Of a stretch of 64,000 bases of DNA, positions 59,114 to 64,000 are shown in pieces. The notes beneath the pieces were generated by a model that worked only from the letters and a program-made list of their open reading frames with translations, was not told the origin of the DNA and made no database searches. Numbering within the stretch: position 1 is the first letter of the stretch; each line of letters opens with the position of its first letter. Position numbers and translations under genes: made by a program. Source of the stretch: Edaphobacter bradus (GTDB lineage Bacteria > Acidobacteriota > Terriglobia > Terriglobales > Acidobacteriaceae); the NCBI RefSeq assembly GCF_025685645.1, contig NZ_JAGSYF010000002.1, forward strand, positions 1,116,907-1,180,906, written 5' to 3'.

Positions 59114-61363
59114 TCAGCGGGCGCCGGCTGACGCTATTGGTTTCGGATGCCACTCGCTTGCCCACTTCGAGGGCGCGGGGCCCATCGTGAACTCCAGCGT
59201 TGCGCCCTGCATGATCTGCTCGTAGCGAATTACTGGTTTTGCGAGCGGCTTGCCGTTGAGCCTCGCGGACTGGATGTACATGTTCGCTGCGCTGTTGTTC
59301 TTTGCGACGACTGTGAATAGCTTGCCGTTCGCCAGCCGCATCGACATGCGACTGAAGAGCGGGCTGCCGATCATGTACTCGCCTGAGGCGGGATTGACCG
59401 GATAGAAGCCGAAGGCCGTGAAGAGGTACCACGCGGACATCTGGCCGCAATCGTCGTCGCCGTCGATGCCCGAAGGGAGGTTGACGTACTCGGCGTTGGC
59501 GATCTCGCGGACCTTCGCCTGAGTCTTCCAGGGCTGGCCGCTGAAGTCGTAGAGGTAGCCGTAATGGTGGCTGGGCTCGTTGCTGTGCACGTTGTGGTGG
59601 CCGGCGAAGTGCTCGTCGAGCTTGGCGTTGTAGTTGTCGCGGCCGCCCATGAGATCCAGGACTCCGGGGATATCGTGCAGCGGCGACCATGTATAAACCC
59701 AGGTGTTGCCTTCGGTCCACCCTGAGGCGGAGCGGTTGGTGTCGGAGTCGCGGTCTCCGCCGAGGGGCGCCCATGCTCCGGTGGATGTCTTGCCCTGCAT
59801 CATTCCGATGGCTGGGTTGAAGAGGCTTTTGTAGTTGAGCGATCGATTGAGGAAGAACTCGTAGTCCCTCTGTTTGCCCAGGGCCTTTGCTACCTGAGCG
59901 ACACACCAGTCGTCGTAGCTGTCTTCGATGGTGCGTGAGGCGGCTTCGTCGGTCTTGTCGGTGGGGATATAGCCGAGCTGCTTGTAGTATGTGAGGCCAC
60001 CGCGCGCTTCGTAGGGCGTGTGGGGCTCGCGGTCGGCCCAGCGGCGCGTGGTGTCGCCGTCGGGAGGAGTCATCGCGTCCTTATAGACGGCGTCCCATGC
60101 GGTCGAGTAGTCGAAGCCTTTGAAGCCCTTCGTCATCGCCTCGGCGACGAGCGAATCGGCGTGCGTACCGATCATGATGTTGGTGTAGGAGGGGTTGGGC
60201 CACTTGGGCATCCAGCCGCCCTCTTTGTAGTTCTGCAGCAGCGCCTGCACCATGCCGGGGATGCGCTCGGGGGCCGTGAGGGTGAGGAGGGAGTTCTCGG
60301 CGCGGAAGGTGTCCCAGATGGAGTAGGCAGTGTAGGACTCGCCTTCGTGAACCTGATCGTCGAAGGCGCTGTAGTAGCGGCCGTACTCGGAGAAGATGCG
60401 CGGGTAGAGCAGCGCGTGGTAGAGCGCGGTGTAGACGATGCGGCGCTGGTCTTCGCTCGCTCCTTCGAGGCTGACGCGGCTGAGCTTCTCGTTCCAGGTG
60501 GCGCGCAGCTTTTTCTGCACGGCGTCGAAGTCCCACGCGGGGATCTCGCGGCGCAGGTTCTCGCGGGCCTGCTCGATGCTGAGGAAGGAGGTTCCGATGC
60601 GGACCTCGACGACTCCGCCGCCCGGAAACTCGGCGTAGGCCCCGCGTGCGCCATCGGATTCCAGGCCGTAGGCTTTTGCGTTGCTGAAGGCTGTGTGGAA
60701 CTGGACGACGAAGTAGCCCTTGAAGTTGGGAAGAGTGAAGGGGCCGAGGTCGCGGTCGATGCGGTCGGGGTTGTAGCCGGTGATCTCATGGGCTGCGGTG
60801 TCCACCCTCGCGCTGCCTTCGACTCCGGGGCGTGATGCCTCCACGAGAACGCGAGCGGCTTCCCCGGCTGGAAAGGTGAAGCGGAGATAGGCGCAGCGCT
60901 CGGTGGCGGTCATCTCGGTGCGGATGCGCTTGCCGTTCCTGGCGTCCATGGACACGGAGTAGTAGTCGGGCCGCGTGATCTCGTCGGCGTGGGTGAAGGC
61001 GAGTTTGCGGTCGTCGGGTGTGGTCTTGAGCGCGCCGATCTCGGGCATCAGGGTGACGTAGCCGTAGTCGCCCATCCAGATTGCGGGCTGGTGCGTGCCC
61101 ATGAAGCCGGAGATGCTGGTGTCTTCGTATTTGTAGGAGACGATGCTGAGCTTGTTCTGGCGTGTCTGCGGCGTCCAGTCTGTCATGCCGAAGGGCGGTG
61201 TGACGAAGGGCATGGTGCCGCCGTAGCCGATGGGGCCGGAGCCGGTGCCGATGTACGGGTTTACCCATTGCACGGCGTCGGGAGGGGCGGCGGAGGCCGT
61301 GAGTGTTGCCGCGAGGAGAAGTCTTGAAAATGCCTTTGCGGAAGCGATAACGCGATTTGCCAT
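59114..61363 (-). CDS. GH92 family alpha-mannosidase
   Basis: 749 residues with signal peptide MANRVIASAKAFSRLLLAATLTASA. The N-domain AVQWVNPYIGTGSGPIGYGGTMPFVTPPFGMTDWTPQTRQ is the GH92 opening motif; TAYSIWDTFRAENSLLTLTAPERIPGMVQALLQNYKEGGWMPKWPNPSYTNIMIGTHADSLVAEAM and the later GNAWVYTW-type EGNTWVYTWSPLHDIPGVLDLMGG and IDGDDDCGQMSAWYLFTAFGFYPV hold the calcium and catalytic acids. GH92 enzymes cut alpha-mannose linkages outside the cell with calcium. Convergent with M28 with two bases between stops. Confidence 0.95.
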   Translation of the reverse strand: MANRVIASAKAFSRLLLAATLTASAAPPDAVQWVNPYIGTGSGPIGYGGTMPFVTPPFGMTDWTPQTRQNKLSIVSYKYEDTSISGFMGTHQPAIWMGDYGYVTLMPEIGALKTTPDDRKLAFTHADEITRPDYYSVSMDARNGKRIRTEMTATERCAYLRFTFPAGEAARVLVEASRPGVEGSARVDTAAHEITGYNPDRIDRDLGPFTLPNFKGYFVVQFHTAFSNAKAYGLESDGARGAYAEFPGGGVVEVRIGTSFLSIEQARENLRREIPAWDFDAVQKKLRATWNEKLSRVSLEGASEDQRRIVYTALYHALLYPRIFSEYGRYYSAFDDQVHEGESYTAYSIWDTFRAENSLLTLTAPERIPGMVQALLQNYKEGGWMPKWPNPSYTNIMIGTHADSLVAEAMTKGFKGFDYSTAWDAVYKDAMTPPDGDTTRRWADREPHTPYEARGGLTYYKQLGYIPTDKTDEAASRTIEDSYDDWCVAQVAKALGKQRDYEFFLNRSLNYKSLFNPAIGMMQGKTSTGAWAPLGGDRDSDTNRSASGWTEGNTWVYTWSPLHDIPGVLDLMGGRDNYNAKLDEHFAGHHNVHSNEPSHHYGYLYDFSGQPWKTQAKVREIANAEYVNLPSGIDGDDDCGQMSAWYLFTAFGFYPVNPASGEYMIGSPLFSRMSMRLANGKLFTVVAKNNSAANMYIQSARLNGKPLAKPVIRYEQIMQGATLEFTMGPAPSKWASEWHPKPIASAGAR

Positions 61364-61496
61364 CGGAGATAACGTTAGCAGAGGTGGATGAGACTAGAAC
61401 CTATCTCGTAAGTCGACTCCAGATGGTCTATTTGTCCTCAGCATACTTCCGGGCATCTTCAGGTCAATATTGCGCGTAGACTCACGAGTACCCGGT

Positions 61497-62189
61497 ATGT
61501 TCAGGAACCTCGTTTTTCTCAGTGGGCTCATCGTTATAGGTGCTACTACTGCACCTGCTCTCGCTCAATGTGCGAACCACATCACAATGCTGCCAATCCC
61601 TGCTATGAAGGCAGCTAGCAGGCCCCGGGACTTTGTCCGGTTTAAGTATTCCCTGTCCTCCTCCGACTCACTCCTGATACGGTCACATGAAGATCCCGGG
61701 ACTACAATCGGACCGTACGATCTCGGCTTTGTGATTGCACGGGACGGAAAGTGGATGCAGAGCGTCACGCTCCGGGCACTGCCGGAGTTTCGGCACGAAG
61801 ATTCTGAGTTCTCGGAGAGTTTTAGGACCGTTGCCGTGACTCATGCCTGTGCGAGTGAAGGTCCAATCTACTTCGTCACGATGCAGTATACGGGCGATGT
61901 GACCAGTCCGGCCCTTGTGGTCGTGGTGGTTCCATCCGCACAGGGTTATGAGGTATCCACCCTTCCGATGTTTTCCGGCGGAATTGTCGACGTTTTCGCG
62001 GCTGACCCGCTCCACGTCAGAGTTTGGGACAACCTGCATGAAGGCATGTGTGAAGCTTGCGAAACTGCCTACCGCATCACGGAGTATGAGATTCGAGATG
62101 GCAAGCCTGTCCGGACACGGCAACACCGGACACGGCATCTCTACTCTTCAGGCCAGTTCGATGACTCGCGTGTTCGATTTGTTCCATGA
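61497..62189 (+). CDS. secreted protein of unknown function
   Basis: 230 residues from the ATG at 61497 (a TTG at 61470 would lengthen it). Signal peptide MFRNLVFLSGLIVIGATTAPALAQ. The mature part has Cys in CANHITM, THACASEGPIYFV and CEACETAYRITEYEIRDGK; the CEAC pair could form a disulfide or bind metal. Strand-rich pattern, no family I recognise. Lower GC than the neighbours, which hints at transfer or weak selection. Confidence 0.75.
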   Translation: MFRNLVFLSGLIVIGATTAPALAQCANHITMLPIPAMKAASRPRDFVRFKYSLSSSDSLLIRSHEDPGTTIGPYDLGFVIARDGKWMQSVTLRALPEFRHEDSEFSESFRTVAVTHACASEGPIYFVTMQYTGDVTSPALVVVVVPSAQGYEVSTLPMFSGGIVDVFAADPLHVRVWDNLHEGMCEACETAYRITEYEIRDGKPVRTRQHRTRHLYSSGQFDDSRVRFVP

Positions 62190-62206
62190 AGATTTATGAG
62201 ATGGGT

Positions 62207-62380
62207 CTAGTAGAAGTCTGCGCAACTGAGGAAGTAGCCGCATGTACGGCACACCAGTTTGCAGCGTCGGTCTTCGAGGCGCGAGGAGCAGGTGGGGCAG
62301 TAGACCTGGTGGTGCTCCGTTGTGAGCGGGCAGGTCGCGGGCTGCTGAGCCGGTGCTTCGGGATGTGTTTCGGGCGGCAT
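62207..62380 (-). CDS. small zinc-ribbon protein (57 aa)
   Basis: 57 residues on the minus strand from the ATG at 62380: an N-terminal Pro/Glu/Gln-rich tail, then [33 protein letters not shown]. Six Cys are arranged as CxxC, a lone C, CxxC and a final C, enough for at least one zinc ribbon. The tail [16 protein letters not shown] resembles a conserved short protein of Acidobacteriota that I know only as a pattern, with no assigned role. A GGAG lies directly against the ATG, closer than normal, so expression may depend on context. The plus-strand frame here is a shadow. Confidence 0.65.
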   Translation of the reverse strand: MPPETHPEAPAQQPATCPLTTEHHQVYCPTCSSRLEDRRCKLVCRTCGYFLSCADFY

Positions 62381-62487
62381 CTCCGTAAGGTTATCTGAGT
62401 TTGCGAAATTTTCAACAGCTGTCCGGGCGCAGAACGCATCGAACCATGTACTGTTGCAGAAGCAAAAAAACAGACAAGGAGAGCACT

Positions 62488-62907
62488 ATGGAACGTAGCG
62501 CAAGCGCCATCTGGCACGGCACGTTGAAAGAGGGCAAAGGCACGATCTCAACCCAGAGTGGGACGCTGTCGAATACGCAATACAGCTTCGCGGCCCGATT
62601 CGCCGAAGGCGTCGGAACCAACCCGGAGGAGCTGATCGCCGCAGCCCACGCCGGCTGCTACACCATGGCGCTGGACGCGCAACTCACTGAGGCCGGCTTC
62701 AAGCCTGACACCATCGAGACCTCAGCCGTCGTTACGCTCGATCTCCATGACGCCCCCACCATCACCAAGATTCACCTGACCAACAAGTCGAAGATTCCCG
62801 GTATCGACAAGGCGAAGTTCGACGAACTGGCCGGTAAGGCCAAGGCCGGCTGCCCTGTGTCGAAGGTGCTGAAGGCGGAGATCACGCTCGACGCGAAGCT
62901 GGTCTAA
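62488..62907 (+). CDS. OsmC family peroxiredoxin-like protein
   Basis: 139 residues from the ATG at 62488 with AAGGAGAG. The first reactive Cys is in LIAAAHAGCYTMALDAQLTEAGF and the second in GKAKAGCPVSKVLKAEITLDA; TNPEELIAAAH is the Ohr/OsmC signature. OsmC-type proteins reduce organic hydroperoxides using lipoyl or thiol donors and answer osmotic and oxidative stress. Length is normal. Confidence 0.94.
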   Translation: MERSASAIWHGTLKEGKGTISTQSGTLSNTQYSFAARFAEGVGTNPEELIAAAHAGCYTMALDAQLTEAGFKPDTIETSAVVTLDLHDAPTITKIHLTNKSKIPGIDKAKFDELAGKAKAGCPVSKVLKAEITLDAKLV

Positions 62908-63030
62908 AGACTGAACCCGGGCCTCGAAAGGGCAAAGCTTCGTCAGCTAGAGACGCCGTAGGCAATGCGGCCGAGGACGTTCTCGGCCGCTTGCGCCCCT
63001 GCGTCCGTGCCCAGAAGAAGCTTCTGCAGC

Positions 63031-63987
63031 CTAGTGCGCGTGATCGTGGCCGTGGTGGTGGTGATGGCCATGTGCGCCGACGGCCTCCCGCGGCGGTGGA
63101 GCGCTGCATCCATCCGTCGTCTCGCAGCCTGTGATCTCGAACTGGATCGTCGTATGGGTGATGTGGAAGCGGTCGCGGAGCGCGCAGTTGATGTCGGTGA
63201 GGATGCTCGAGCACTCGGACATCGGCATCTCGGCGATGGTGACGTGGCTGGCCAGCGCGTGTGAGTTCGAGCCGAGGCTCCAGACGTGGAGGTCGTGCAC
63301 GTCGAGTACGCCCGTGACCGACTGCATCGCCTCGCGCACGGCGCCTAGCTGCAGGCTGCGGGGCGTGCCTTCGAGCAGAATGTTCAGCGTCTCGCGGATG
63401 ATTCCGATGGAGCTCCAGAGAATCATTGCGGCGATCAGGATGGAGAGCAGCGGGTCGATCCACGTCAGCCCGGTGAAGAGGATCGCAGCGCCGCCGGCGA
63501 TCACCGCGGCGGTCGAGAGCGTGTCGCCCAGCATGTGAAGGAAGACGCTACGGATATTCACGTCGCGCGAGAACCTCCAGAGCAGCGTCGCCACGGTTCC
63601 GTTCATCAGGACGCCCGCGGCTGCGACGTACATCATCAGCTTCGGCTGCACGGCTACGGGAGCGGTCATGCGGTGAATCGCCTCAATCGCGATCCACACC
63701 GAGAGCACGACCAGGGTTGCGGCGTTGACGAAGGCCGCCAGGACGCCCGCCCGCTGGTAGCCGAAGGTCTTGCGTTCGGTCGCAGGCTGCGCCTGAAAGT
63801 AGACTGCGACGAACGACAGGGCGATCGCCGCGAGGTCGCTGAGGTTATGTCCGGCTTCGGAGATCAGGGCCAGGGAGTGCGCACGCAGGCCAAAGAAGAA
63901 CGTGGCAGCGACGTAGGCCGCCGTCAATCCCATGGAAAGCTGCAGGACCCTCTGCATCCTTCTGCTCGGTGTGGCCACCATGTGCAT
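63031..63987 (-). CDS. CDF family cation (zinc) efflux protein
   Basis: 318 residues; a second Met lies at 63981. Six helices. The zinc site motifs are SEAGHNLSDLAAIALS (HxxxD) in helix 2 and FLHMLGDTLSTAAVIAGG (HxxxD) in helix 5, as in ZnT/CzcD proteins. The cytoplasmic C-terminal domain (LQLGAVREAMQSVTGVLDVHDLHVWSLGSNSHALASHVTI) and a His-rich end HGHHHHHGHDHAH bind zinc. It exchanges zinc or cadmium for protons at the inner membrane. The His-rich tail is at the C-terminus, not in the usual helix 4-5 loop. Confidence 0.95.
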   Translation of the reverse strand: MHMVATPSRRMQRVLQLSMGLTAAYVAATFFFGLRAHSLALISEAGHNLSDLAAIALSFVAVYFQAQPATERKTFGYQRAGVLAAFVNAATLVVLSVWIAIEAIHRMTAPVAVQPKLMMYVAAAGVLMNGTVATLLWRFSRDVNIRSVFLHMLGDTLSTAAVIAGGAAILFTGLTWIDPLLSILIAAMILWSSIGIIRETLNILLEGTPRSLQLGAVREAMQSVTGVLDVHDLHVWSLGSNSHALASHVTIAEMPMSECSSILTDINCALRDRFHITHTTIQFEITGCETTDGCSAPPPREAVGAHGHHHHHGHDHAH

Positions 63988-64000
63988 GGCTTAAGTGTAT

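Overview
The window looks like a chromosomal segment of a soil Acidobacteriota, most likely family Acidobacteriaceae (Granulicella/Edaphobacter/Terriglobus type). I infer this from moderately high GC, many secreted carbohydrate-active enzymes, LolA-like secreted proteins, the gene order fabZ-lpxA-Gfo/Idh next to lpxI, an orphan MacB-type permease, and short dispersed intergenic repeats. No phage, plasmid, transposase, integrase or CRISPR array was seen. No species assignment is possible by reading alone.

Layout. 1-6 kb: pirin with a MarR regulator, small membrane proteins, a TetR/azoreductase pair with the fossil of a second azoreductase copy, and a second MarR unit. 6-15 kb: envelope block on the minus strand (SDR, LolA-like protein, fabZ, lpxA, secreted Gfo/Idh/MocA protein, GH16 with ricin-type lectin, second LolA-like protein, lpxI). 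15-22 kb: tandem DoxX paralogues, GH20 hexosaminidase, a Tat-exported carbonic anhydrase, gamma-glutamyltransferase. 22-30 kb: ECF sigma factor with a TonB-type protein, a DIP1984-family gene followed by a tRNA-like RNA candidate, ispE, tRNA-Gln, prs, rplY, pth, rpsF, rpsR and rplI, a housekeeping block read rightward. 30-37 kb: an AAA ATPase, an O-methyltransferase, a compact arsenic locus (arsR divergent from arsM-arsC-aquaporin), a zinc alcohol dehydrogenase. 37-46 kb: orphan ABC permease, GntR regulator, DHA2 drug exporter, a pseudokinase-SPOR protein, a CdsZ-like zinc-ribbon protein with a 5'(3')-deoxyribonucleotidase, and a LysR/GNAT pair. 46-64 kb: a membrane protein, an L,D-transpeptidase lipoprotein, a VOC-SpoIIE fusion phosphatase, GH144-, GH130- and GH92-type enzymes, a Nudix hydrolase, mutY, an M28 peptidase, a 57-residue zinc-ribbon protein, OsmC and a CDF zinc exporter.

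Themes. Polysaccharide and glycan breakdown outside the cytoplasm (GH16, GH20, GH92, GH130, GH144) is paired with envelope building (lipid A, L,D-transpeptidase). Stress and metal handling is represented by ars, azoR, OsmC, pirin and CDF. At least four kinds of short non-coding repeat are scattered through the window. One is inserted in frame inside ispE. Another carries three A/T-rich words followed by a terminator-like hairpin.

The observations I would follow first are the cloverleaf-like RNA candidate between the DIP1984-family gene and ispE, the hairpin that buries the ispE ribosome-binding site, the structured 270-base leader of prs, the VOC-SpoIIE fusion, and the membrane pseudokinase with a SPOR domain.
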